Shown here in pieces: positions 1-8,329 of a DNA stretch of 64,000 nt. The stretch is from Bradyrhizobium diazoefficiens (GTDB taxonomy: Bacteria > Pseudomonadota > Alphaproteobacteria > Rhizobiales > Xanthobacteraceae): positions 620,001 to 684,000 of the forward strand of contig NZ_JAFCJE010000002.1 of NCBI RefSeq assembly GCF_018131185.1, read 5' to 3'. The notes under the pieces are model-generated. The model worked only from the letters and a program-made list of their open reading frames with translations, was not told where the DNA came from and ran no database searches. Position numbers and translations under genes: made by a program. Position 1 is the stretch's first letter, and each line of letters opens with the position of its first letter.

Positions 1-237
1 GAAGGCACCGGCCTCGGACTTTCGATCGTGAAGAGTCTCATAGCGTTGCATCTCGGCGAATTGACGGTACAAAGCAAGCTGGGGGAGGGCACCGCCGTTA
101 CCGTCAGGCTGCCGCTCGTCTACACCCCGCTGCAAGTCAAGCCGGCCGAAAGCAAGATCGCCACGCTGACTCCGGTGCTGCGCCAGGAGTCTCATGACCA
201 AACTGACCAACCCGCTCTGGTGAAGAAAAGTGCCTAA
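1..237 (+). CDS. Sensor histidine kinase, C-terminal end (partial)
   Basis: Only the last 78 residues are in the window; the frame is open from base 1. It begins in the G2 box of a HATPase_c domain ([11 protein letters not shown]), followed by a segment ending in [12 protein letters not shown], the usual last strand of a histidine kinase ATPase domain. About 40 polar residues follow as a tail. The protein therefore autophosphorylates a histidine using ATP, but the sensor part and the His box lie outside the window, so the signal and partner cannot be named. The next gene starts 8 bases before this stop, which suggests co-translation. Confidence 0.85.
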   Translation, partial: EGTGLGLSIVKSLIALHLGELTVQSKLGEGTAVTVRLPLVYTPLQVKPAESKIATLTPVLRQESHDQTDQPALVKKSA

Positions 238-934
238 GAAGTCTGCCAAGGACGAATCCGCTCGTCGCCGCCGCGGCGCCAAGGCCGCGGTTGTCGATGT
301 CGAGACCGAGCGCAATCTCGTCTTGCGCGTGCTGCTGCACAGCCCCAAGGACACGCTGGCTGGCCTCGTCGCCGTCGCTGCGATCGGTGCGATCGTTGCC
401 AATGCGCTGTTCCTCCAGACCGGCCGGCATCCCGCGCCGATGTTCGGCACGGTGATCAATCTCCCCGCGCCGTCCTCGGCGTCGCTGTCGAATCCCTTGC
501 CGCGTCCGCGTCCGGTCGGCGCCGACACATCGCCGCTCGAGCCGCGCGCAACGGAATTCCGCGCCGAGCCCAGACCTGCCGAGCGCGCCGCCGAGAAGGC
601 GCCCGAAAAACCGGTCGAAGCGACCGCCTCGACGCGCTCGAACGATCCGATGACCAATCTGGTCAAGCAAACGACGTCGACGCCGCCGTCCGCGATGCGG
701 CCGCCGGCGCCGATTCCCGTGCCGCAGAGCCCGGCCGCACGGCGTATCGCCGGCGTGCAGCGTGCGCTGTCCGAATATGGCTACGGGAACTTGAAGATCA
801 CGGGCACGATGAGCGGCGAGACCCAGTCCGCGATCCAGAAGTTCGAGCGCGAGCACAAGATGCAGGTCACCGGCCAGGTGTCCGATCGGCTGCTGCGCGA
901 ACTCGGAGCCGCGATCGGCCATCCCGTCGAATAA
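230..934 (+). CDS. Membrane-anchored peptidoglycan-binding domain protein
   Basis: 234 residues from a GTG start that overlaps the kinase stop by 8 bases. A basic, Arg/Lys-rich N-terminus is followed by one hydrophobic segment (about residues 44-65), a Pro/Ala/Arg-rich linker (about 75-165) and a C-terminal PG_binding_1-like domain (about 175-228; [14 protein letters not shown]... [12 protein letters not shown]). The expected topology is a cytoplasmic N-terminus and a periplasmic wall-binding domain. No catalytic domain is present, so it probably localises or senses at the wall. Overlap with the kinase gene suggests a shared envelope or cell-cycle role, which is inference. Confidence 0.8.
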   Translation: MPKKSAKDESARRRRGAKAAVVDVETERNLVLRVLLHSPKDTLAGLVAVAAIGAIVANALFLQTGRHPAPMFGTVINLPAPSSASLSNPLPRPRPVGADTSPLEPRATEFRAEPRPAERAAEKAPEKPVEATASTRSNDPMTNLVKQTTSTPPSAMRPPAPIPVPQSPAARRIAGVQRALSEYGYGNLKITGTMSGETQSAIQKFEREHKMQVTGQVSDRLLRELGAAIGHPVE

Positions 935-1087
935 CGCGCACTCCACTGTCATTGACGCCGATCAATTCCGCCCGTCACGCGCCGGCAGACCATGGCGCGT
1001 CCTGCAGGCGCGATTTGCTTGGGATCAATGACGGCCGACAGATGCGGGAACATGATCGCTCGTCTTCAACGAAGAAGAGAGGTTGTC

Positions 1088-1297
1088 ATGTTCAAGGTCT
1101 CCGTCCTGGTCTGGATCATGCTCGGCACGGTGCTGGCGGGCGTCAGCCTGATCGTGGTGCTGATGGTGCCGAGCTTCGCCGCCGACGCGATCAGGAACAT
1201 TCCCTACGCGGTCGCCGTGGGATTTGCGCTTGCGATGCCGCTGTCATACCTCGTTGCGCGCCAGATCAACGGCGGGCAGGGTGTAGGCAAGGCGTGA
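1088..1297 (+). CDS. Small two-TM membrane protein, conserved hypothetical
   Basis: 69 residues. The ATG at 1088 is chosen because a purine-rich ribosome site (AAGAAGAGAGG) lies just upstream and the hydrophobic N-terminus starts there. Two predicted membrane helices cover about residues 5-28 and 38-58, joined by a short loop with PSFAADAIRNIP; the tail is polar. Similar small proteins occur in Bradyrhizobium and Rhodopseudomonas, as far as I recall, without a demonstrated function. The gene is isolated, with about 150 bases upstream and 53 downstream. Confidence 0.65.
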   Translation: MFKVSVLVWIMLGTVLAGVSLIVVLMVPSFAADAIRNIPYAVAVGFALAMPLSYLVARQINGGQGVGKA

Positions 1298-1350
1298 CAA
1301 TCGGACGCTGACACTGGCGGCGTGCGCCGCGCTGGCCTATCGTTCGACTC

Positions 1351-1695
1351 ATGCGTTTGAAATCCAACATATGGGTCGCGGCTTACCTGCGCCGGTGCCA
1401 GACCGAGGGCGTGTTCGGCGCGGTCCGCCGTCGCGGCGCCGAGGAGGCGGGCGCGGTGTTCGTGAAGGTGTCGCTGCTCAACGGCCATGCGATGCTCTAC
1501 GCGCCGGCGCCGCAGACCTCTTACGACGACGGCCGCCCCGTCGATCGCTTCTTCGTGCCGGTCGCGCCGCAGCCGCTGCCGGAGCACACCATCGAGGAAC
1601 GTCTCACTAAGGAAGTCCGCTTCGATCCGGACGCCTGGATCGTCGAGACCGAGGATCGCGCCGGGCGGCATTTTCTGGAATTGGCGAAGGCGTAA
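1351..1695 (+). CDS. DUF1491 family protein
   Basis: 114 residues, near the usual full length for DUF1491, a family of small cytoplasmic proteins found almost only in alphaproteobacteria. Recognisable features are the start RLKSNIWVAAYLRRC, the central FVKVSLLNGHAMLYAPAP and a C-terminal segment with FDPDAWIVETEDR. No catalytic motif is evident and no function is established. It has no signal peptide or membrane segment. It stands alone, separated from the next gene by a palindromic repeat. Confidence 0.8.
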   Translation: MRLKSNIWVAAYLRRCQTEGVFGAVRRRGAEEAGAVFVKVSLLNGHAMLYAPAPQTSYDDGRPVDRFFVPVAPQPLPEHTIEERLTKEVRFDPDAWIVETEDRAGRHFLELAKA

Positions 1696-1712
1696 CTAGG
1701 ACGCTATCGCGG

Positions 1713-1798
1713 CGTCATGGCCGGGCTTGTCCCGGCCATCCACGTTCTTCTCGTATGAAGCCAAGACGTGGATGCGCGGGACAAGCGCGGGCATGACG
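1713..1798. repeat. Intergenic REP-like palindromic element
   Basis: An extended inverted repeat in the gap between two convergent genes. The left arm (1713-1749, starting CGTCATGGCCGGGCTTGTCC) and right arm (1763-1798, ending CGCGGGCATGACG) are complementary over about 36 bases with a few mismatches, around a short centre. The motif CGTCATGGCCGGGCTTGTCCC resembles a dispersed repeat that I recall as common in Bradyrhizobium and Rhodopseudomonas intergenic DNA. In transcripts it would fold into a long hairpin and could act as a bidirectional terminator or an mRNA stabiliser. Confidence 0.7.
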
Positions 1799-1838
1799 CG
1801 TTTGTGGAGCGACCGACCGTATCAAGTCGCGTTCAGCC

Positions 1839-2816
1839 TCACCGGTCCGACGATCCGTCGGTGCCAGTGCGGCGCGGCGGCATCGCGCCGGGCTGCACGC
1901 CCGGCCGCGTCTGGCTCGCGCCGGCGCGGACGCGCTGGCGTTCGCCCTCGTGCAGTGACGGCTGGTACTTTGCGCGGGTGACAGCGAGCGTCGAGCCGCG
2001 CCAGGCCGCCAGCATCACCAGCGCCGAGCGGTCGCTGAGGCGGTCGTAGAGCCGCGACAGCCGGTACACCTCGTTCACCGACGTGCCGATCTCCGGTTTG
2101 AAGAACAGCAGAATGCGCTGGAAGTTCGGGCTCGGCATGTCGAGCGCCCGCGCCGCGACCGCGAGCGCCTCCCCGCCGGCATCGTCGACGATCTGCGCTG
2201 CGACGCGCGAGGGCAGGATCAGGCTGTCGCCGAGCTCCAGGGTGAAGCTCTCGACGTCGCCCGCGATCGCCGCCATCTCCAGGATCTGGATCGCGCGCTT
2301 GGCGCGCACGGTCGGAATCCGCGGCGCGGCCTTCAGCGGGGTCTGAGCCAGATTGTGCAGGATCAGCGCGCGCTCGGATGCGCCGGCGCGGAAGAACATG
2401 TCGTGGATCTCGGCGGCATCCTTCGGCTGCATCGCCATGTTCGAGGCCATGCGCAGCTCGGCGTCCGAGGGCGTGCGGACCGGCGCGGGAGCGGGTGCGG
2501 GAGTTGGGATCTCGCGGGCGAGCGGAACCCTGCGGCCTTCCTGTGCGGCGACCAGCCCGAGCCTCTGCAGCACCGGGACGGGCGTCTGCGGGTAGATCGC
2601 GAGCTTGGCCTTGATGGCCGCACGCGTCGCATCGTCGACCTGGTCGATCAGCCGTGTTGCCAGTTCGGTAAACTGACGCTGCTCGTCCTCGCTGTGGACG
2701 CGCGTCTGGACGTAAAGGTCGGTCAGCACGCGCAGCAGCGTCGGCCGAACATCGACGCCTTCGCGACGGGAGAGGGACATCAGCCCGTCGAATCCGGGAA
2801 ACAGCGACTTGGTCAT
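1839..2816 (-). CDS. DUF2336 domain-containing protein
   Basis: 325 residues, cytoplasmic, largely helical. The N-terminal half (GFDGLMSLSRREGVDVRPTL, then RLIDQVDDATRAAIKAKLA) and the central part (AQTPLKAAPRIP, RAKRAIQILEMA) match DUF2336, an alphaproteobacterial family of HEAT-like repeat proteins without known activity. A Pro/Ala-rich linker near residues 105-120 (PTPAPAPAPVRTP) splits the two halves. The C-terminus is Arg/Gly-rich and probably unstructured. A CtrA-like TTAA-N7-TTAA site lies about 55 bases upstream of the start. Confidence 0.75.
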   Translation of the reverse strand: MTKSLFPGFDGLMSLSRREGVDVRPTLLRVLTDLYVQTRVHSEDEQRQFTELATRLIDQVDDATRAAIKAKLAIYPQTPVPVLQRLGLVAAQEGRRVPLAREIPTPAPAPAPVRTPSDAELRMASNMAMQPKDAAEIHDMFFRAGASERALILHNLAQTPLKAAPRIPTVRAKRAIQILEMAAIAGDVESFTLELGDSLILPSRVAAQIVDDAGGEALAVAARALDMPSPNFQRILLFFKPEIGTSVNEVYRLSRLYDRLSDRSALVMLAAWRGSTLAVTRAKYQPSLHEGERQRVRAGASQTRPGVQPGAMPPRRTGTDGSSDR

Positions 2817-2870
2817 GGAGAGATACGCGACCTGGAAGAGATACTCGTCGCCAGCCTATCGCGGGCTCCT

Positions 2871-2885
2871 TTAAAGGCTCGTTAA
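2871..2885. promoter_or_regulatory. Candidate CtrA-binding site (TTAA-N7-TTAA)
   Basis: TTAAAGGCTCGTTAA matches the alphaproteobacterial CtrA consensus TTAA-N7-TTAA exactly. It lies about 55 bases upstream of the leftward DUF2336 gene. A half-site TTAACCAT sits at 2995-3002, upstream of the rightward small gene at 3071. Two such AT-rich motifs in one 250-base gap of high-GC sequence are suggestive, but binding is inferred. Confidence 0.45.
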
Positions 2886-3070
2886 GGAAAACGAGGCGTG
2901 AAGCGGAACGCTCGTCTTGCCGCGGTTTCGTGCCGCAGCGGGACACCGCGGCCGGCCCGTGCGGATACGGTCCGTACGCCGCGTTTACACCCCGTTAACC
3001 ATGAACTGATCTTAATGAATTGCATGTTGCAGGGGCGCGTTCGGTCGCGCGGCAATTGAAGAGAGCTGAC

Positions 3071-3259
3071 ATGGGGACCATCATAGAATTTCCGGCCGGT
3101 CGCCGGGTGGGCTCGTCGGGGGATGTCGCTCCGCGCGCGGACATGGGAACGATCCTGATCCTTCCCGTCATCCGTATCGAGCGCGAGGCAGATGAAACCA
3201 GCGGCGATCGCGGGCCTGAGCAGGGCACAGCGCCGGGGCGCCGACGCCGCCGTCGCTGA
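3071..3259 (+). CDS. Small conserved-looking protein with MGTIIEFP motif
   Basis: 62 residues from an ATG preceded by GAAGAGAGC at good spacing. The N-terminus MGTIIEFPAGRR recurs in altered form as MGTILILPVIR about 24 residues later, suggesting an internal duplication. The tail is Gly/Arg-rich and ends in six arginines. It overlaps no strong alternative frame until its stop, 16 bases before the lipoprotein start. IIxFP-containing starts are seen in small alphaproteobacterial proteins of unknown role. Function unknown. Confidence 0.45.
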   Translation: MGTIIEFPAGRRVGSSGDVAPRADMGTILILPVIRIEREADETSGDRGPEQGTAPGRRRRRR

Positions 3260-3275
3260 CATCCGGTTACCTGCA

Positions 3276-4037
3276 ATGCCGGATACCATCCGCCAGCTCC
3301 GGCCCGTCCTATCGGCCGTCCTGCTCGCGCTGCTTGCTGCCACGCTCGGCGCGTGCAGCGGTGGTGATTTCGGCCGCACCCGCGCCGACATGCGCAGTGA
3401 CGACATGCATCGCTGGCTGGGCGCGGAGGTCACCTCCAGCGTCGGCCTGAATCCTTCGCAATTCCAGCTCACCGACGAAGAGCGCCAGCTGCGCGACCTC
3501 GCCTATCCCATGATCGAGCCGCCGCTGTCGCGCCCCGCTTGGAAGAGCGTGTTCGGCGACTACAAGCCGCTACCCTCGCCCTGGCGTCAGAAGATCGTGT
3601 TCGACCGAACCATGTACGGACGCACGCTGATCGACGAGCCGCACCGCTCGCATTCCTCACGTTATGCGCAGCTGATCGAGGACGTGCGCAACGACATCAC
3701 CCGTTTCGAGCCGTTCTTCGCCTCTGCGATCCGCGTCATCGATCTCGACAGGAAGCGCGACGCCAGCATGGCGCGCGTCTCCGCCCTTTCGCCGCGGGAG
3801 AAAGCCGACGCGGTCGCACGCATGCAGGAGAATTCGCTGATCGTGCAGTGGGTGCAGCAGTGCCTGGAGCAGCGCGTTTCGTCCTACCGCTGGGCGCTCG
3901 AGCGCTTGGTGATCCAGGCGCCCGACGGCATGGCGGCCGATGCCGATCGCCTGATCGGCGAGCTCGCCGCCCAGACCGCCAACCCGCCGGTCGCGGCGCA
4001 GCCGCCTTACGGCCGCGCCGTCGTCTCGAAGGGCTGA
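3276..4037 (+). CDS. Putative lipoprotein, conserved hypothetical
   Basis: 253 residues from the ATG at 3276, chosen because it gives a normal lipoprotein signal: a short basic start, a hydrophobic run (VLSAVLLALLAATL) and a lipobox L-G-A-C with the modified cysteine at about residue 27. An in-frame ATG at 3192 would put about 28 extra charged residues before the signal and is less likely. The mature part is mostly helical and charged, with no recognised domain (motifs such as DEERQLRDLAYPMIEPPL and VQWVQQCLEQRV). It is likely anchored to the outer or inner membrane facing the periplasm. Function unknown. Confidence 0.65.
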   Translation: MPDTIRQLRPVLSAVLLALLAATLGACSGGDFGRTRADMRSDDMHRWLGAEVTSSVGLNPSQFQLTDEERQLRDLAYPMIEPPLSRPAWKSVFGDYKPLPSPWRQKIVFDRTMYGRTLIDEPHRSHSSRYAQLIEDVRNDITRFEPFFASAIRVIDLDRKRDASMARVSALSPREKADAVARMQENSLIVQWVQQCLEQRVSSYRWALERLVIQAPDGMAADADRLIGELAAQTANPPVAAQPPYGRAVVSKG

Positions 4038-4246
4038 GGGCGGTCTCCGTCTGTCGAATGCGGCCATCTTGGCCCGGCGGCTGATCAGCCTGAGCCGCCT
4101 GTCCGTATCCATGGAACCGTGCCGGCCCTAGCCGCCCAACCCTGTTGAGGCAGACGGGAACCGGCATTGAAGGCCCTTGTCCTTCCGGGCCGGCCAGATA
4201 GGATTGTCACGTTTCTTCAAAGTCATTTTTCCAAAGGTCCTTAGAG

Positions 4247-7200
4247 ATGAGCTTAGACGCCCCGCGTCCGTTCAAGAGCCGTCCGGACGCTTTCCCCCGC
4301 CATCTGCTGGCACTTGCCGTTCTGCTCGGGTCCACCGGCTCCGCAGCCGCGCTGAGCAAGGAAGGAGCGCTCGAGAATTGCCGGATGACGGCCGGCCGGC
4401 CGATCGTGCAAGCTTGCATGCGCGCCGGCGGAGGGCCGGCCGGAGGCGCCAATCTCGAAGCCTGCCGCGCCAAGGCAGCGCCTCAGGTCAGGGCCTGTGT
4501 GATGGCCGCGCTGAATGCCGCCAATGGGCGTGCCAATGTTGCGGTGGAGCTTCCCAAGGACGCGGCGCCCAAGCTCGAGTCAGGTACGGCGCTGCCGAAG
4601 GATTTCGTCGCGCCGCCGCGCAGCATCGCCGACATCACGGCGATCCTCGATGGCGACAAGCCCGACGAGAAGATGATCGCCGAGCTGAAGGCGGACGCCG
4701 ACACGGCACCGACCGGGAAGGAGTCCCGCCAGGATCTCGCGCAGCTCTATTTCGATCGCGCCAATGCGCGCGCGCAGCTCGGACGCCTCGCCGAAGCGAT
4801 GTCCGATGCCGACAAGGCCGTGGAGGTCGGGCGCGGGGCTGTCGGCCCGCAACTGCTCGGGCGGATGTTGCAGCTTCAGTCGCTTCAGCACTCTATCGCG
4901 GGTGATCCGAAGCGCGCGCTCGAGATCATGCAAAGGCTTCTCCGCGAATCGGCCAGCATGCCGGGCGCCAAGGGCTTCATATTCACCACGAACCGCGCGA
5001 TCGCGGCCGTTCTGGTCCAGATGGGCGATCTCGCGCAAGCCGAGGCCTATCTCCGCCGCAGCCAGAGCGCTATCCAGGAGGCGCGCACCAGCGGCCATCC
5101 CAATTGGCGAGCGGCCTATGCGAAGTTCGGGCAGAGCTGGGAAGGAGAGCTTGAAATCTCTCGGGCACTCGTCTTCGAGGCGCGCGGACAGTATGCCGAC
5201 GCCGAGGCAGCGTACCGCATGGCGGAGGTGCGCAAGCGCGCGAGCACGAAGGCGATCATGGCGTCCGACAATGCGCCGGCCGAGACGATTCTGCTGCAGG
5301 CGATCGACGGCACCGTCTTGAGCCAGGCGCGCATGAAGGCGAAGCAGGGCCGGCTCGCCGAGGCCGAGGTGGACGCGCGCCGTGCGCTGCTCTCGCGCCT
5401 GCAGGACACCGGCAAGTACAACTCGGTTACGCCGCGCTACGTCATGGGTTTGGCGGGCATTCTGGTCGACCAGGGCCGTTACGAAGAAGCCGAGAAGCTC
5501 GGCCGCGTCGCCCTCGATATCAACAAGACCGTCGGTGTGCCCGAGGAGGCGCAGACCACCGTGCAACTGCTGTCGCAGCTCGCCGGCATCCTGACGCTGC
5601 GGCGCCAGAATGTCGAAGCGAACGCGATGTTCGCGCGGATCGACAAGGCCGTCGCCGGCTGGGATGCGCAGCGTCGCCAGGTGTTCGAGCTCAATCCATC
5701 CCGGATCCTGTCGCTCTATGGTGCCGGGCAACTGGACGCCGGCATCGCCGCCGCCGAACAGCTCGTGAAGAAGCAGGTCGCCCGGGTCGGGGAAAACCAC
5801 TTCGACGCCGCCTCGGCGCGCGGCACGCTGGCGGTCGGATTGATGCGCGCGCGGCGCGATGCCGACGCGATCAGGGAGTTCAAGGCCGCCATTCCGGTCA
5901 TGATGGCGAGCGCCAACGAGAACGCCGACGACGAAAACACGACCGTAGTGGCCGCGCGCAGCCAGCGGCTGCAGACCATCGTCGAGAGCTATCTGCTGCT
6001 GCTCGGCAGGGCGGAAGGAGCCGGCAAGGACGTCGGTGATGAGACGTTCAGCCTCGCCGATGCCGTCCGCGGCCGCTCGGTGCAGCAGGCATTGGCAGCT
6101 TCGAGCGCGCGCGCGGCGGCCAAGGATCCCGCGCTCGCCGAGCTCGTGCGCAAGGAGCAGGATCTGACCAAGCAGGTCAACGCTCAGCTCGGCACGCTCA
6201 ACAACGTGCTTACGCTTCCGGCGGCGGAGCGCGACGAGAAAGGCGTTGCACAAATTCAGGCCTCGATCGCGGCGTTGCGCGGCCAGCGCGACAAGGCGCG
6301 CCAGGAGATCAAGCAGAAGTTTCCGATCTACGCCGATCTCGTCTCGCCCAAGCCGCCGAGCGTCGCCGAGATCCGCGCGACGCTGGCCGACGACGAGGCC
6401 ATGCTGTCGTTCTATTTCGGCCAGAACGGCAGCTTCGTCTGGGCCGTGCCGAAATCGGGGCCGGTGGCGTTCGCCGCCGTGCAAGCCAAGATCGGCGACA
6501 TCGAGAGCAAGATCCGCAAGCTGCGCGAAGCGCTCGAGCCGCAGGCCGCGATGATCTCGGACATTCCGCCGTTCGACCTCAAGCTCGGTCATGAGCTCTA
6601 TGAGCTGCTGCTCAAGCCGGTCGAGAGCGGCTGGAAGCCGGCCAAGAACCTGATCGTCGTGACCAACGGCGCACTCGGACTCCTGCCGCTGTCCCTGTTG
6701 CCGACGGCACCGGCAGAGGTGGCTGCGGACGAGGATCCCCTCTTCGTCGGCTACCGCAACGTGCCGTGGCTGGCGCGGACCCATGCCGTGTCGACGGTGC
6801 CGTCGGCGGCAGCGTTGCGCACGTTGCGGCAATTGCCGCCCGGCAAGCCGGGCCGCGGCGACCTCGTCGCGTTCGGCGATCCCTATTTCAACGCCGATCA
6901 GCACGCCGAGGCGGAAAGCAGCGGGGAGAAGATCCAGGTCGCCGATGCCGGCGGCAACACCACGCGCGGCGGGCCGCTGAAGCGGCGCAACAGTCCCAAG
7001 CTCGACGGCGTCGACAGCGCCGAGCTGGGCCTCCTGCCCAGGCTTCCCGATACCGCCGACGAGCTGAAGTCGATCGCGCTGGCCTTGCAGGCGGACCCCT
7101 CGAAGGTGCTGTTCCTCGGCAAGAGCGCGACCGAGAGCGCGGTGAAGACCATGAACCTCTCGGGCTTCAAGATCCTGGCTTTTGCCACCCACGGTCTGGT

Positions 7201-7663
7201 CCCGGGCGAGCTGAACGGATTGACGCAACCGGCGCTCGCTTTGTCGTCGCCGGTGGTGACGGGCGAGGGCGGCGACGGGCTCCTGACCATGGAGGAGATC
7301 CTCGGCCTCAAGCTGGACGCGGACTGGGTCGTCCTGTCCGCCTGCAACACCGGTGCGGGCGCGGGCGCCGGCGCCGAGGCGGCATCCGGGCTCGGCCGTG
7401 CGTTCTTCTACGCCGGCACGCGCGCGCTGCTGGTGACGAACTGGTCGGTGCATTCGCAGTCCGCGCGGCAATTGGTGACCGACCTGTTCAAGCGGCAGGC
7501 CGACGATCCCAAGCTGTCGCGCGGTGAAGCGCTGCGCCAGGCGACGATGGCCCTCGTCGATGGTCCCGGCTATCTCAACAGCGAAGGCAAGACCGAGTTT
7601 GCCTATGCCCATCCGCTGTTCTGGGCGCCTTACACCATCATCGGCGATGGCGGCTTGCGTTGA
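4247..7663 (+). CDS. Secreted TPR-CHAT domain protein (caspase-like)
   Basis: 1138 residues with a Sec-type signal peptide (hydrophobic core about 20-34, cleavage near SAA-ALS). A Cys-containing segment follows (four Cys between about 45 and 86), then a long TPR region (about 150-560; motifs such as GRLAEAEVDARRALL and GRYEEAEKLGRVALDI), a coiled-coil-like stretch (about 630-700) and a C-terminal CHAT domain (about 780-1138). The CHAT catalytic dyad is present: His982 in FATHG and Cys1033 in LSACNTG. CHAT proteins are caspase/separase-clan cysteine peptidases that cut partner proteins when TPR sensors are triggered. Export is unusual for a sensor-protease. It heads a run of four closely packed genes. 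Confidence 0.85.
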   Translation: MSLDAPRPFKSRPDAFPRHLLALAVLLGSTGSAAALSKEGALENCRMTAGRPIVQACMRAGGGPAGGANLEACRAKAAPQVRACVMAALNAANGRANVAVELPKDAAPKLESGTALPKDFVAPPRSIADITAILDGDKPDEKMIAELKADADTAPTGKESRQDLAQLYFDRANARAQLGRLAEAMSDADKAVEVGRGAVGPQLLGRMLQLQSLQHSIAGDPKRALEIMQRLLRESASMPGAKGFIFTTNRAIAAVLVQMGDLAQAEAYLRRSQSAIQEARTSGHPNWRAAYAKFGQSWEGELEISRALVFEARGQYADAEAAYRMAEVRKRASTKAIMASDNAPAETILLQAIDGTVLSQARMKAKQGRLAEAEVDARRALLSRLQDTGKYNSVTPRYVMGLAGILVDQGRYEEAEKLGRVALDINKTVGVPEEAQTTVQLLSQLAGILTLRRQNVEANAMFARIDKAVAGWDAQRRQVFELNPSRILSLYGAGQLDAGIAAAEQLVKKQVARVGENHFDAASARGTLAVGLMRARRDADAIREFKAAIPVMMASANENADDENTTVVAARSQRLQTIVESYLLLLGRAEGAGKDVGDETFSLADAVRGRSVQQALAASSARAAAKDPALAELVRKEQDLTKQVNAQLGTLNNVLTLPAAERDEKGVAQIQASIAALRGQRDKARQEIKQKFPIYADLVSPKPPSVAEIRATLADDEAMLSFYFGQNGSFVWAVPKSGPVAFAAVQAKIGDIESKIRKLREALEPQAAMISDIPPFDLKLGHELYELLLKPVESGWKPAKNLIVVTNGALGLLPLSLLPTAPAEVAADEDPLFVGYRNVPWLARTHAVSTVPSAAALRTLRQLPPGKPGRGDLVAFGDPYFNADQHAEAESSGEKIQVADAGGNTTRGGPLKRRNSPKLDGVDSAELGLLPRLPDTADELKSIALALQADPSKVLFLGKSATESAVKTMNLSGFKILAFATHGLVPGELNGLTQPALALSSPVVTGEGGDGLLTMEEILGLKLDADWVVLSACNTGAGAGAGAEAASGLGRAFFYAGTRALLVTNWSVHSQSARQLVTDLFKRQADDPKLSRGEALRQATMALVDGPGYLNSEGKTEFAYAHPLFWAPYTIIGDGGLR

Positions 7664-7689
7664 CGAACTGGGAAAGGGGTGCACGGAAA

Positions 7690-8133
7690 ATGAAGCGGAC
7701 TGTTTTGCTGGGCCTCGTGGTCGCGGGTTTGTTGTCGTCGGGACCATCGCTTGCGGTGCCATTGATCACGGAGGAGGAAGCCAAGCTGCCGCCGCCGAAA
7801 GGCGCGGTTGCCGTCGATCAGCGCGGCATCATGCGCGGCCCGAAGGTCGAGTTCGTCTCGCCGGGCGCATCGGCGAGCTCGCCCCTGCCGCTGGTATTGA
7901 AATTCCAGTCCTATGGCGGGGCGAAGATCGATCTGGAGTCCGTCAAGATGATTTTCCTGCGGACCCCGAATGTCGACTTGACCTCGCGCGTCAAGCCGTT
8001 CGTGAAGGCCGACGGCATCGACATGCAGGATGCGGAGCTGCCGCCCGGCGAATACGCGGTGCGTGTCGATATCAAGGACAGTGACGGCCGTTCGGGCACG
8101 ACCATCTTCATGCTGAAGGTCGCGCCGAAGTGA
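7690..8133 (+). CDS. Small secreted protein of the CHAT operon
   Basis: 147 residues from the ATG at 7690, which follows a GGAAAGGGG ribosome site; a TTG at 7660 overlapping the CHAT stop is an alternative. A clear signal peptide (MKRTVLLGLVVAGLL..., cleavage near LA-VP) leads into a mature domain of alternating strands (VEFVSPGAS, PLVLKFQSYGGAKIDLESVKM, GEYAVRVDIKDSDGRSGTT), which reads like an Ig/CARDB-type beta-sandwich. It is expected in the periplasm with the CHAT protein. It may be a partner or substrate, but that is guilt by association. Confidence 0.75.
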   Translation: MKRTVLLGLVVAGLLSSGPSLAVPLITEEEAKLPPPKGAVAVDQRGIMRGPKVEFVSPGASASSPLPLVLKFQSYGGAKIDLESVKMIFLRTPNVDLTSRVKPFVKADGIDMQDAELPPGEYAVRVDIKDSDGRSGTTIFMLKVAPK

Positions 8134-8327
8134 CGTGCCCCTACTGCAAGGCAGGGACCGGGGAAGGCGCGCTTGTCTGCCCGTCCTGCGGGCGCGACAT
8201 CGCCGTTCCCGCGACGCTGATCGCGGAGCGTGACGATCTCCTGCGCAAGCGACAGGAGCTGCGCGACGAGTTGAAACGGGCCAGAGACGAGGCCGAAGCC
8301 TTCATCAGGCGGAGGCATTCGCGCTAG
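8130..8327 (+). CDS. Zinc-ribbon coiled-coil small protein
   Basis: 65 residues from a GTG overlapping the preceding stop by four bases (GTGA), so translation is coupled. The N-terminus has a zinc-ribbon pair, CPYC at about 3-6 and CPSC at about 17-20, followed by a charged helix (about 29-62) likely to form a coiled coil. No signal peptide, so cytoplasmic. Double-CxxC ribbons of this type usually act as structural or recognition modules. It sits between the secreted CHAT-operon gene and a membrane zinc-ribbon gene. Confidence 0.7.
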   Translation: MTCPYCKAGTGEGALVCPSCGRDIAVPATLIAERDDLLRKRQELRDELKRARDEAEAFIRRRHSR

Positions 8328-8329
8328 CG

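Noticed and set aside
4076-4099. GGCGGCT...AGCCGCC hairpin after the lipoprotein gene
   Set aside because: A 7-bp stem without a T-run; such stems are common in GC-rich DNA, so not called as a terminator.
4580-7762. A 1060-codon open frame on the minus strand opposite the CHAT gene
   Set aside because: It is a shadow frame of high-GC coding DNA: the sequence is Arg/Gly/His-rich without domains, and the plus strand has a signal peptide, TPRs and CHAT catalytic residues.
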